From contig JAEYZG010000062.1 in the NCBI GenBank assembly GCA_023428135.1, forward strand, positions 248,001 through 312,000: a stretch of DNA of 64,000 nucleotides, given 5' to 3'. Under the pieces are notes generated by a model. That model ran no database searches, was not told the origin of the DNA, and saw only the letters and a list, made by a program, of their open reading frames with translations. This stretch comes from Bacteroidota bacterium. Lineage in GTDB: Bacteria > Bacteroidota > Bacteroidia > Cytophagales > Cytophagaceae. Of the stretch, positions 42,949 to 50,923 are shown in pieces; position 1 is the stretch's first letter, and the number at the start of each line of letters is the position of its first letter. A program made the translations under genes and the position numbers.

Positions 42949-44295
42949 TTATTTACAAAGTGACTCCAGCATATTTACGAGGCTTTCCCCCCGTAAATTA
43001 GTTGCTATAACCTTGCCATCTTTGTCTAAAAGAAAAGTAGCGGGAATGCCTCTCACCCCATAAAGCTGAGCTGCTGATGACTGCCAGCCTTTTAAATCTG
43101 AAACATGATATTCCCATTTCAATCCGTCTTTCAGAATTGCCTGAGTCCAATTATCTTTATTATTATCCAGAGATACACTGTAAACAGTGAATCCTTTATC
43201 TTTATATATATCATAAGCCCTAACCACATTAGGATTTTCCTTTCTGCATGGGCCACACCAGGAAGCCCAGAAATCAAGTAATACAACCTTGCCCTTTAAG
43301 GATGAAAGAGTAATTACTTTTCCTGACGGATCTGTAAGTTTAATGTCCGGAGCTTCCTCCCCTACGGATGGTGCTCCTTTAGGAATGGTTTTAAGATATT
43401 TTATTGCAAAAGGAGATTTAGGATATTCCTTTTCATAAGCTACAGCAAGAGACCTTGCAGTGGCCTGATCGTGGGGTAAAAATATCTTTATAAATGTACT
43501 ATAAACAATTTCTCTCTGTGGTGAGCCAGGAAGAGTCAGAGACACAATCCTGTTTGCAGCAAGCTTATATTCTTCAATGTTCGGTTCTACAAAACGTTGT
43601 AAATACATGGAAATCTTCGATGAAAGCATATCACCTCTGGATAATTCATCGTCTTTGAAATCGGAGGGCTTAAAGAAATTTTCTCTGGTAGTAGAGTCAT
43701 CAGTATGGAAGACATTGCCTAACTTTCCGATAAAAAATCCATCATAATTTTTAGCAATTTCCTTATAGAAATTATTTAGATCTCTGTTTAAAGAATCTAA
43801 CTTTCCCTGTAATTTTTTAATCTCTACTGAATAATTTTCAGAATTATAAGCATTTTGGGCCATGATATGCTGAGCTTCTTTGTCCAGCTTAGCAAGGTGT
43901 TGCTGATATTCATTGTTGCGTTTCAGAAACAAAATATATCCTTCATTCTCTTTGCTTTTATCTATATGCAGGCCAGCAGGGATATTATTCAAATCTGCTG
44001 ATACAGAAAGATTTTCATCTCCTAAGATACATACAAAGGAATTTTCTTCAGAAACGCCTATTCTATAAAAGCCACGGGGAAGGGCATTTTTAAACTTAAA
44101 AGAAAATAAGCCATTGTTTAATTTGACAGAATCTGACTTTGCTATTTCAGGACCAAAAATCCTATAAAGAAAGACATATGTATTTTTCCCGGAATTTTTC
44201 AACTCTCCGGTGACTGTTACTCCTTTACCAATAGATAAATGGCTTATAAATAAGAAAAACAGAAACAAACTCTTGCAAAATTTATTGAAATTCAT
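42949..44295 (-). CDS. TlpA/ResA-like thioredoxin-fold lipoprotein-type protein with N-terminal DUF4369-like domain
   Basis: 448 residues with a signal peptide (about 1-24). The N-terminal beta-rich part (30-130; GVTVTGELKNSGKNTYVFLY) resembles DUF4369, then a helical linker (130-300), and a C-terminal AhpC/TSA-thioredoxin domain (315-448) with WASWCGPCRKENPNV, the CGPC redox motif, and GIPATFLLDKDG (cis-proline). Periplasmic disulfide reductant, typical of Bacteroidota. It precedes phoB by 15 bp, suggesting an operon. Confidence 0.9.
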   Translation of the reverse strand: MNFNKFCKSLFLFFLFISHLSIGKGVTVTGELKNSGKNTYVFLYRIFGPEIAKSDSVKLNNGLFSFKFKNALPRGFYRIGVSEENSFVCILGDENLSVSADLNNIPAGLHIDKSKENEGYILFLKRNNEYQQHLAKLDKEAQHIMAQNAYNSENYSVEIKKLQGKLDSLNRDLNNFYKEIAKNYDGFFIGKLGNVFHTDDSTTRENFFKPSDFKDDELSRGDMLSSKISMYLQRFVEPNIEEYKLAANRIVSLTLPGSPQREIVYSTFIKIFLPHDQATARSLAVAYEKEYPKSPFAIKYLKTIPKGAPSVGEEAPDIKLTDPSGKVITLSSLKGKVVLLDFWASWCGPCRKENPNVVRAYDIYKDKGFTVYSVSLDNNKDNWTQAILKDGLKWEYHVSDLKGWQSSAAQLYGVRGIPATFLLDKDGKVIATNLRGESLVNMLESLCK

Positions 44296-44352
44296 CGAAG
44301 TGCTTAGTAAAACTTTTGCATAAATTTAAGCAATTGACTGGAGAAATCAGTG

Positions 44353-45153
44353 TTACTTAAAACAAATAGGGTGCTTAAGTCCCTCATAACCTTTTAAATC
44401 AATCTCTACAGCTCCTACAACCATATCTGCCTCTACCTTCACAGGTATTTTATTTTTATCATCTGAGAGCCATAACCTAATGGAGCTTCCACCTTTAAAC
44501 AATTCGTTATCTGGCATTATAGGTGATAATTTAATGGCAGTAATAGAACCGAATTTTGTTTTCACCTGCCCCTTTCCGAGATACTTTACAGAAAAATCAT
44601 AAAGTTTATCCTCAAAAAAAGCATTTACCTTAATAGTATCATTTAAATGGAGAGCATTGTAATTTATTGTTCTCAGAAAATAATAACCACTTATAATATC
44701 CTGCACATCATCCGTAATAGAATATACTCTTGTCTCTTTTTTATTACCCTTTGTCTCCCTTTCAAGGCTAACCTGATTATTATTGTAATCAAAGTAGGCA
44801 TATTCTTTTAATCGATACTTACCTTCTTCAATTGTACGAAACGCTCTCTGCGGATTTTTAGAGGAAGTGTCAATATAGGTTCCCCATTGATCTCTGATTC
44901 TTAATGCAAAATCAAATGCGCCGGTTGATCTTCCAGTCACTGTGGCCTTATAACAAACCTTATTATTTACCAGATAAAGCTTAGGGTGAACCTCAATCCT
45001 CGCCTCCCCTGCATTCATAAAACCATAATGAATTCTGTACTCCAGCACTTCATTGGGGCCATAAGGCATTTCCCTGGCAATAGGCAAAGAAGGTCCTACA
45101 AATCCGGACAGGAAAGGAATAAGACCAATTAAAAAAAGTAATTTATTTTTCAT
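44353..45153 (-). CDS. DUF3108 family exported protein
   Basis: 266 residues with a signal peptide (about 1-22). Pattern PNEVLEYRIHYGFMNAGEARIEV, then RIRDQWGTYIDT and SGYYFLR, matches DUF3108, a beta-rich, probably periplasmic family without known activity. The TlpA-like gene follows 57 bp downstream on the same strand, and the aminopeptidase ends 51 bp upstream. An envelope role is inferred from the export signal only. Confidence 0.83.
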   Translation of the reverse strand: MKNKLLFLIGLIPFLSGFVGPSLPIAREMPYGPNEVLEYRIHYGFMNAGEARIEVHPKLYLVNNKVCYKATVTGRSTGAFDFALRIRDQWGTYIDTSSKNPQRAFRTIEEGKYRLKEYAYFDYNNNQVSLERETKGNKKETRVYSITDDVQDIISGYYFLRTINYNALHLNDTIKVNAFFEDKLYDFSVKYLGKGQVKTKFGSITAIKLSPIMPDNELFKGGSSIRLWLSDDKNKIPVKVEADMVVGAVEIDLKGYEGLKHPICFK

Positions 45154-45204
45154 GCTACTTACTATGGTAAAAGAACCTACGAGATCTCTATTATTACTTA
45201 AAAT

Positions 45205-46305
45205 TTACAGTAGAGGATATCTCTTTTTCAAATGATCCAAATACCTTTTAAAATTACCATTAAATTTGGTATTCAACTCAATTTTAAACTCATCCTGTTT
45301 GGATAAATATCTTTGATAATCCAAAAAGAAAGTATTGTTGACATTTTTATTCTTCCTTACTTTTTTCCCGTTAGAAATTAAAAAGTCCCTGAAAATAGTT
45401 GTTACTCTTGACAAATAAACTTCTTTCCTTTTTAATTTATCCTGCAAAGACATTGCCGATCCTAATGTTTTATAAAATATTTTCAGAGAATCTGAATGAG
45501 CAAGGACCAGGTCGGCAAACTTATCCGAAACCTCCTCTGAGTTTTGAAAATCTTTTAATTCAGGAGAGTCAGGTCCATATTTAGATTTCAGAAATAGCAA
45601 AGCTCCCTCATACCCAACGAAACTAGCCAGATTTTCATTGAATTCCACATTATCTTTTGCATACAATGTGCTATGCGTAAGTTCATGAATAAAAAGGTCG
45701 GCCAATGCTCCGGGACTTTTATACAACATTCCAGATAAAATAGGATCATTGAAAAAACCTAAAGTAGACCATGCCCCTACTTCATCTATTGATGTGTCAA
45801 ATCCTTTTTGCCTCATTTTTCTTTCTTCCTCCACAGCCTTTTCATAATCAAAGAACCCCTTGTAGGAAAAGCTTCCGGCAATAGGAAAAGACCACTCAAA
45901 TGCTTTCAACTCAAATGGCTCAGAGGCTGTTACAACCCACAAAATAGGTTTTCCCTTTTGATCATAAAATGAAGTATACTGGTCTTTAACATCTAATCCA
46001 AGAGAATCTTTTGCAAAGGCCTTGATCTCATCTATAAGTCTGATCTTTTGCTTGATAGAATCAGCGATATGAACATCCTCCAAAACCTCACTCACAGGTC
46101 TGGTATTCCATATAATTGAAACTTGCCCTCTAGCCTGACCAAGACCATATATTAGTTCTTTATGATAAAAAACCAGAAACAGTATCAGCAAACTAATTAA
46201 TGTCAAAAAAAAGTATCTGAGGACTTTTTTGATTTTTATTGAGCTCTTATTCATTTTCGATGTAAATCTAAAAAATCGCTTAATAGTTTCATTGAACCGG
46301 ATCAT
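45205..46305 (-). CDS. PF10023-type 'predicted aminopeptidase', membrane-anchored
   Basis: 366 residues with one membrane segment (about 28-48). HELTHST with a downstream FNENLASFVG matches the zinc-dependent aminopeptidase family PF10023. I keep the ATG at 46305 because AAGGGAG lies about 9 nt upstream; ATG 46254 (MNKSSIKIKK) is possible. The catalytic domain is probably outside the membrane. Divergent from recA across a 247-bp gap with a palindrome. Confidence 0.85.
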   Translation of the reverse strand: MIRFNETIKRFFRFTSKMNKSSIKIKKVLRYFFLTLISLLILFLVFYHKELIYGLGQARGQVSIIWNTRPVSEVLEDVHIADSIKQKIRLIDEIKAFAKDSLGLDVKDQYTSFYDQKGKPILWVVTASEPFELKAFEWSFPIAGSFSYKGFFDYEKAVEEERKMRQKGFDTSIDEVGAWSTLGFFNDPILSGMLYKSPGALADLFIHELTHSTLYAKDNVEFNENLASFVGYEGALLFLKSKYGPDSPELKDFQNSEEVSDKFADLVLAHSDSLKIFYKTLGSAMSLQDKLKRKEVYLSRVTTIFRDFLISNGKKVRKNKNVNNTFFLDYQRYLSKQDEFKIELNTKFNGNFKRYLDHLKKRYPLL

Positions 46306-46423
46306 TTTAGATTTCTCCCTTGTTAATAACTTTTCAAGTCAAATTTTAGAGATCCGAACTAAAATTTTTAATTTTCAACTATAAATGAAAATTCTCCCAA
46401 GGCGAACTTTTACATTTATCTAT

Positions 46424-46444
46424 TTTGTTAAAAATTTTAACAAA
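46424..46444. promoter_or_regulatory. Perfect palindrome between recA and the divergent aminopeptidase gene
   Basis: TTTGTTAAAA, one central A, TTTTAACAAA: a perfect 10-bp inverted repeat with one-base spacer, 108 bp before the recA ATG and 118 bp before the divergent start. Candidate operator; not a known SOS box form that I can confirm. Confidence 0.45.
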
Positions 46445-46500
46445 CATACCTCGTTGAATACCAGCAATTTTAAAATAAAAAATAAAAATTAAAATATTTC

Positions 46501-46531
46501 TTGCTAATTATTTTAGCAAACTGTAATATTG
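46501..46531 (+). promoter_or_regulatory. Possible recA promoter
   Basis: TTG at 46501-46503, 20-nt spacer, TAATATTG at 46524-46531 (one base from TAnnTTTG). ATG 21 nt downstream. Confidence 0.4.
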
Positions 46532-46552
46532 CATAAATATTAATCATCTCAC

Positions 46553-47656
46553 ATGAGCAAAGCCGAAAAACTAAAAGCCCTGCAGCTGACAATAGATAAG
46601 CTGGAAAAAACATACGGAAAAGGTACCGTAATGAAGTTAAGTGATGAAAAAGTTACAGATGTTCCTGCTATCGGAACTGGTTCACTTGGACTTGATCTAG
46701 CTTTAGGTATTGGAGGTTTGCCGCGTGGAAGGATAGTTGAGATATACGGTCCTGAATCTTCAGGAAAAACAACTCTGACGATGCACTGCATTGCAGAAGC
46801 TCAAAGACAAGGCGGTCTTGCTGCATTTATAGATGCTGAGCACGCTTTCGACAAAGTTTATGCAGAGAAATTGGGAATAGATACTGAAAACCTTCTTATT
46901 TCACAACCTGACAATGGTGAGCAAGCGCTTGAAATTGCAGAGCACCTTATCAGATCAGGAGCTATCGATATCATTGTAATTGACTCAGTAGCAGCGTTGG
47001 TTCCAAAAGGCGAGATTGAAGGTGAAATGGGAGACAGCAAGATGGGCTTACAAGCACGATTAATGTCACAGGCACTTAGAAAGCTTACAGGGGCTATTAA
47101 CAAAACTGGTTGCTGCTGCATATTCATCAACCAGCTAAGAGATAAGATCGGTGTTATGTTCGGTAATCCTGAGACTACAACCGGCGGTAATGCCCTTAAA
47201 TTCTACGCTTCCGTAAGACTTGATATCCGTCGTATCGGACAGATTAAAGAAGGTGCTGAAAATATCATCGGTAACAGAACCAAAGTAAAAGTTGTAAAAA
47301 ATAAACTGGCACCTCCTTTCAAAGTTGTTGAGTTTGACATCATGTATGGAGAAGGTATTTCTAAAGTAGGTGAAATAATTGACCTTGGTGTTGAGCTTGA
47401 AATTATTCAGAAATCCGGATCATGGTTCTCTTACTCAGGAAATAAACTAGGTCAGGGAAGAGATGCTGTAAAAGAAATTCTTTCCGACAACCCTGAGCTT
47501 ATGGAAGAGATTGATGCAAAAATCAGAGCTAAAATCATGCAATCGTCTGATCTTGACGATAAGTCAAAAGGAGGAGAAGAACCAGCTCCAGCGCCCGCTA
47601 AACCAGCGAAAGCTGAAAAGGCAGAAAAAGCGGAGAAAGCCGAAAAGGTTAAATAA
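46553..47656 (+). CDS. recA: Recombinase A
   Basis: 367 residues. Strand-exchange ATPase of homologous recombination. Walker A GPESSGKTT, DAEHAFD, the L1/L2 DNA-binding loops (GEIEGEMGDSKMGLQARL and FGNPETTTGGNALKFY), and VVKNK. After the normal C-terminal domain a tail with A/P-rich and AEK repeats (AEKAEKAEKAEK, about 350-367) is added, a low-complexity acidic/basic end like those in other RecA proteins. Monocistronic, followed by a terminator. No lexA gene is near. Confidence 0.98.
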   Translation: MSKAEKLKALQLTIDKLEKTYGKGTVMKLSDEKVTDVPAIGTGSLGLDLALGIGGLPRGRIVEIYGPESSGKTTLTMHCIAEAQRQGGLAAFIDAEHAFDKVYAEKLGIDTENLLISQPDNGEQALEIAEHLIRSGAIDIIVIDSVAALVPKGEIEGEMGDSKMGLQARLMSQALRKLTGAINKTGCCCIFINQLRDKIGVMFGNPETTTGGNALKFYASVRLDIRRIGQIKEGAENIIGNRTKVKVVKNKLAPPFKVVEFDIMYGEGISKVGEIIDLGVELEIIQKSGSWFSYSGNKLGQGRDAVKEILSDNPELMEEIDAKIRAKIMQSSDLDDKSKGGEEPAPAPAKPAKAEKAEKAEKAEKVK

Positions 47657-47686
47657 TCAGACAACCTATCTATTTATTCATAATCG

Positions 47687-47717
47687 AAAAGCTGAGCCGT
47701 CGCGTTCAGCTTTTTGC
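47687..47717 (+). terminator. Terminator of recA
   Basis: Arms 47687-47695 and 47706-47714 (AAAAGCTGA / TCAGCTTTT), 10-nt loop, T-tract within the second arm and following. Confidence 0.75.
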
Positions 47718-47859
47718 TTTTAGAGACAATCGGCTAAATCACTCACTTCCATTAATTTCAACTTCACTGCTGTTAAGATATTATTCTAGATTTTACCTCC
47801 TGCTAAAGTTAAATTAAACAAAAAAAAATTTTGGCTGAATCGAAAATCAAAACAATTAT

Positions 47860-47867
47860 TATCTTTG
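47860..47867 (+). promoter_or_regulatory. -7 element upstream of queA
   Basis: TATCTTTG matches TAnnTTTG, 38 nt before the ATG; no well-spaced TTG partner was found, so support is partial. Confidence 0.4.
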
Positions 47868-47904
47868 CAAGCCCTATTTAAATTTAATACCGTAATATTA
47901 ACAA

Positions 47905-48951
47905 ATGAAACTCTCAGAATTTAAGTTTACCCTACCTTCAGAATTACTTGCTCTTTACCCTGCAGAAAACAGAGACGAATCACGACTAATGGTTGTAAAT
48001 CGTGCTGACGGAACCATTGAGCACAGAATTTTCAAAGACATTGTTGACTACTTCGGCGAAGGCGATGTAATGGTCATCAATAACACTAAAGTATTTCCTG
48101 CGCGTCTTTATGGAAATAAAGAAAAAACAGGTGCTAAAATTGAAGTCTTCCTTCTCAGAGAGTTAAATCAGGAAGCACATCTTTGGGATGTACTCGTTGA
48201 TCCGGCACGTAAGATCAGAGTTGGAAACAAACTTTATTTCGGAGATGGTGATCTTGTAGCAGAGGTTATCGATAATACTACATCAAGAGGTAGAACTATC
48301 CGATTTCTGTTCGATGGCACAGATGAGGAATTTTACAAAACCATTGACAGTCTTGGAGAAACTCCTCTTCCAAAATATATCAAAAGAAAAGCTGAACCTG
48401 CAGACCGCGACAGATATCAAACAATCTATGCTGAACATACAGGTGCTGTAGCTGCTCCGACTGCCGGTCTTCATTTTACCAAGCAAGTAATGAAGCGTCT
48501 GGAAATAGAAGGCGTTAACTTTGCTCCAATAACTCTGCATGTTGGGTTGGGAACATTCAGACCTGTAGATGTTGAAGATCTTACAAAACACAAAATGGAT
48601 TCTGAAAATTTTGTAGTAAGTGAAGAAACTGCAAAATTGGTGAATGGCGCTCTTGATAATAAAAGACGTGTTTGTGCAATTGGAACAACATCAGTAAGAT
48701 CCCTGGAATCTTCTACTTCGGCAAATAACAGATTAAAACCAAACCAAGGATGGACAGACAAATTCATCTTCCCTCCTTACGATTTCAAAATCGCCAATGC
48801 TTTGCTTACTAACTTCCATATGCCTGAGTCCACCCTGCTTATGCTTACGTGTGCATTTGGAGGATATGATTTGGTAATGAAAGCCTATAAAACTGCCATC
48901 AAAGAACGCTACAGATTCTTTAGCTATGGTGATGCAATGCTTATTTTGTAA
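47905..48951 (+). CDS. queA: S-adenosylmethionine:tRNA ribosyltransferase-isomerase
   Basis: 348 residues. It transfers the ribosyl part of SAM to preQ1 in tRNA, making epoxyqueuosine. Visible: MKLSEFKFTLPSELLALYPAENRDESRLMV at the start (partial quotes: FTLPSELLA, RDESRLMV), VMVINNTKVFPARL, the central APTAGLHFT, LHVGLGTFRPV and TNFHMPESTLLML near the end. Length is standard. It ends 55 bp before ispD, with a strong terminator in that gap. Confidence 0.97.
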   Translation: MKLSEFKFTLPSELLALYPAENRDESRLMVVNRADGTIEHRIFKDIVDYFGEGDVMVINNTKVFPARLYGNKEKTGAKIEVFLLRELNQEAHLWDVLVDPARKIRVGNKLYFGDGDLVAEVIDNTTSRGRTIRFLFDGTDEEFYKTIDSLGETPLPKYIKRKAEPADRDRYQTIYAEHTGAVAAPTAGLHFTKQVMKRLEIEGVNFAPITLHVGLGTFRPVDVEDLTKHKMDSENFVVSEETAKLVNGALDNKRRVCAIGTTSVRSLESSTSANNRLKPNQGWTDKFIFPPYDFKIANALLTNFHMPESTLLMLTCAFGGYDLVMKAYKTAIKERYRFFSYGDAMLIL

Positions 48952-48972
48952 GTAAAAAACTCTTAAAAATAT

Positions 48973-49003
48973 ACATCCGGCAGCAATGCCGGATGTTTTT
49001 TCT
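48973..49003 (+). terminator. queA terminator ending 4 nt before ispD ATG
   Basis: Perfect 10-bp stem (48973-48982 and 48987-48996) with GCAA loop, followed by TTTTTTCTTT and the ispD ATG at 49006. Confidence 0.85.
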
Positions 49004-49005
49004 TT

Positions 49006-49689
49006 ATGGAAGCTCTGCCAAAATATGCCATCATTGTTGCCGGAGGAAGTGGAACCAGAATGAACAGCGAGTTGCCCAAGCAGTTTATTCCGCTAAGTGG
49101 CCTTCCTATTTTGATGCATACAGTCAAAAACTTTTTTTTCTACGACTCAAAAATCACAATCATACTTGTACTGCCTTCATCACAGATTTCTGCATGGAAC
49201 CACCTATGTAAGGAGCATCATTTTAATTTGCCTTTAGAGATTGTACATGGAGGAAATACAAGATTTCAGTCTGTAAAAAATGGATTAGCTCACATCAAGG
49301 AAAAACGCGGACTAGTGGCCATTCACGATGGAGTAAGGCCTTTGATCCGTAAGAATATTATTCAGAATGCCTTCAATTCAGCTGAAACTTATGGGAGTGG
49401 TATCGTTGCTGTAAACTCTAAAGATTCCCTGAGAGTACTTAAAGGAAATGAATCTGAAGCTGTGGACAGAAGCCTTTACAAATGTATTCAGACACCTCAG
49501 TGCTTTAACCTTACTTTACTGAAAAAAGCTTTTGAAGCCGAAGAATTGCCTACTTTCACAGATGACGCTACAGTATTTGAACATGCAGGCCATAAGATCT
49601 CATTAGTAGATGGCAGTTATGAGAACATTAAAATAACTACTCCAGAAGATTTGATTATTGCAGAGGCTTTGTTCAAAAAGTTTTGTTAG
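49006..49689 (+). CDS. ispD: 2-C-methyl-D-erythritol 4-phosphate cytidylyltransferase
   Basis: 227 residues. Makes CDP-ME in the MEP isoprenoid pathway. Family marks: AIIVAGGSGTRMNS (CTP-binding loop), LPILMHTV, IHDGVRPL, QTPQCF and TDDATVFE. No other start fits the family N-terminus. The start lies 4 nt after the queA terminator T-tract. The 3' end overlaps the convergent ABC gene by 17 bp. No ispF is fused or adjacent. Confidence 0.95.
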   Translation: MEALPKYAIIVAGGSGTRMNSELPKQFIPLSGLPILMHTVKNFFFYDSKITIILVLPSSQISAWNHLCKEHHFNLPLEIVHGGNTRFQSVKNGLAHIKEKRGLVAIHDGVRPLIRKNIIQNAFNSAETYGSGIVAVNSKDSLRVLKGNESEAVDRSLYKCIQTPQCFNLTLLKKAFEAEELPTFTDDATVFEHAGHKISLVDGSYENIKITTPEDLIIAEALFKKFC

Positions 49690-50398
49690 GCTTGCGCTGT
49701 AAAATCAAATTTATATTTTTTTCCAGGCATTCTCTGTTCAAAACCTGAAGTCTGGGATCTTGCTCTGAAAAGTTTAACAGATACCCATCCATTGTTTCAA
49801 GATAATAAAGATCATGCGTGATGCAGAAGACTGTCTTGTTAAATCTTTTTACCCAATCCCCCATCAAATCAAAAAGTACTTTCTTATAATATAAATCAAG
49901 GTACTGGGTAGGCTCATCCAACAAATAAATCTCTGCTTCCTGAATCATCATCTGGGCGAGCCAGACAAGCTGCTGCTCACCTCCTGACAAATGATTAAAA
50001 TCTTTTTCAAAAAGATCCGGTCTTTTCAAAAATTCCAATATCTCCAGAACTCGTTCAAAGTCCTCATTTGTATAATTTTCAAAAAATCCTTTCACTCTAA
50101 AAAGTCCCATCACCACGATATCTTTCACTTTAATCTGAAAATTAACCAGATTTCTTTGCTCCAGGATTGCAATCTGTCTTGGACTCGTTTGGCTTTTGTT
50201 GACTTTTTGATCAAAAAGAAAAATCTCACCCTTATACGGGTGAGATTGTATCAAAGACTTGAAAAATGTCGTTTTACCGCAACCATTATGACCGATAATT
50301 GCCACAAAAGAAGGCTTTTCAATAGCAAAAGAAATACCTTCTATTATTAACTTTCTTTCAAAACCTAGTGAAAGGTCTTTAACTTCAAGTACAGGCAA
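49673..50398 (-). CDS. ABC transporter ATP-binding protein, orphan
   Basis: 241 residues. Walker A GHNGCGKTT, Q-loop, signature LSGGEQQLVWLAQMM, Walker B IYLLDEPTQYLD and H-loop ITHD are intact. The LDEPTQYLDLYY element resembles iron-siderophore/zinc-type ATPases (FecE/ZnuC-like). No permease or binding protein is adjacent, so its partner must be elsewhere. TTG 50398 is the probable start: an in-frame stop (shared with the DUF2795 gene) is two codons upstream and no ATG precedes the Walker A. It overlaps ispD by 17 bp at the 3' end. Confidence 0.88.
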   Translation of the reverse strand: MPVLEVKDLSLGFERKLIIEGISFAIEKPSFVAIIGHNGCGKTTFFKSLIQSHPYKGEIFLFDQKVNKSQTSPRQIAILEQRNLVNFQIKVKDIVVMGLFRVKGFFENYTNEDFERVLEILEFLKRPDLFEKDFNHLSGGEQQLVWLAQMMIQEAEIYLLDEPTQYLDLYYKKVLFDLMGDWVKRFNKTVFCITHDLYYLETMDGYLLNFSEQDPRLQVLNRECLEKNINLILQRKPNKTF

Positions 50399-50401
50399 TT
50401 T

Positions 50402-50623
50402 TTAATACTCGTCTTCATTGAAGAAGAAATCATCTTTGGTCGGATAGTCCGGCCAGATTTCCTCAATACTTTCATAAGGCTGACCATCATCTTCCAGTTC
50501 CTGAAGGTTTTCAACAACTTCCATTGGTGCCCCGGAACGAATTGAGAAGTCTATCAATTCATCTTTGGTAGCAGGCCAGGGAGCATCTTCCAGGTAAGAA
50601 GCCAATTCTAATGTCCAGTACAT
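50402..50623 (-). CDS. DUF2795 family small protein
   Basis: 73 residues with the characteristic sequence WTLELASYLEDAPWPATKDELIDF, GAPMEVVENLQELEDDG and EEIWPDYPTKDDFFFNEDEY (quoted in short parts), which I recognise as the conserved Bacteroidota DUF2795 form. Function unknown; acidic, soluble. The gene ends 3 nt before the TTG of the ABC ATPase, so the two are probably co-transcribed. It has a phylum-type promoter just upstream. Confidence 0.88.
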   Translation of the reverse strand: MYWTLELASYLEDAPWPATKDELIDFSIRSGAPMEVVENLQELEDDGQPYESIEEIWPDYPTKDDFFFNEDEY

Positions 50624-50923
50624 AGTCTATTCCTAATTTTGTTTTCGCAAAAATAAAATTTATTTTATTATAATAAACAAATTTTCTATAAGATTATGAG
50701 GTAATTATATTTCTTTCGTCCTACGTGTGACTTTTGAAAAAGTTGTCTTATAAAAAATTTGCCGTCTAACCCATTCTCGCTAATTCGCAGATTTATACAT
50801 TAATTGTCCATTTATATTACTCTTTAAACCTTATATATCATAGATTGTTTCTCCTTGCACTATATCCGTTTTCAATAAAATTTTCTGATATTTGTTTTTC
50901 ACAACAAGTTTAAACTGAGTTTA
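50624..50923. other. 300-bp gene-free gap
   Basis: Between the divergent DUF2795 and ettA genes. It holds the DUF2795 promoter and otherwise AT-rich sequence; I see no RNA gene, repeat or clear ettA promoter beyond a weak GATATTTG at 50887-50894. Confidence 0.6.
50648..50681 (-). promoter_or_regulatory. Promoter of the DUF2795-ABC unit
   Basis: On the minus strand TTTG (50678-50681), a 22-nt spacer and TATTTTTG (50648-50655), matching the TAnnTTTG form. Confidence 0.5.

Noticed and set aside
47600..47656. Repeated AEK-coding units at the end of recA
   Set aside because: Low-complexity protein tail in frame, common in RecA proteins; not a mobile or regulatory repeat.
48993..49211. 72-codon frame overlapping the ispD start
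   Set aside because: Out of frame with ispD, whose nucleotide-binding motif is unmistakable.
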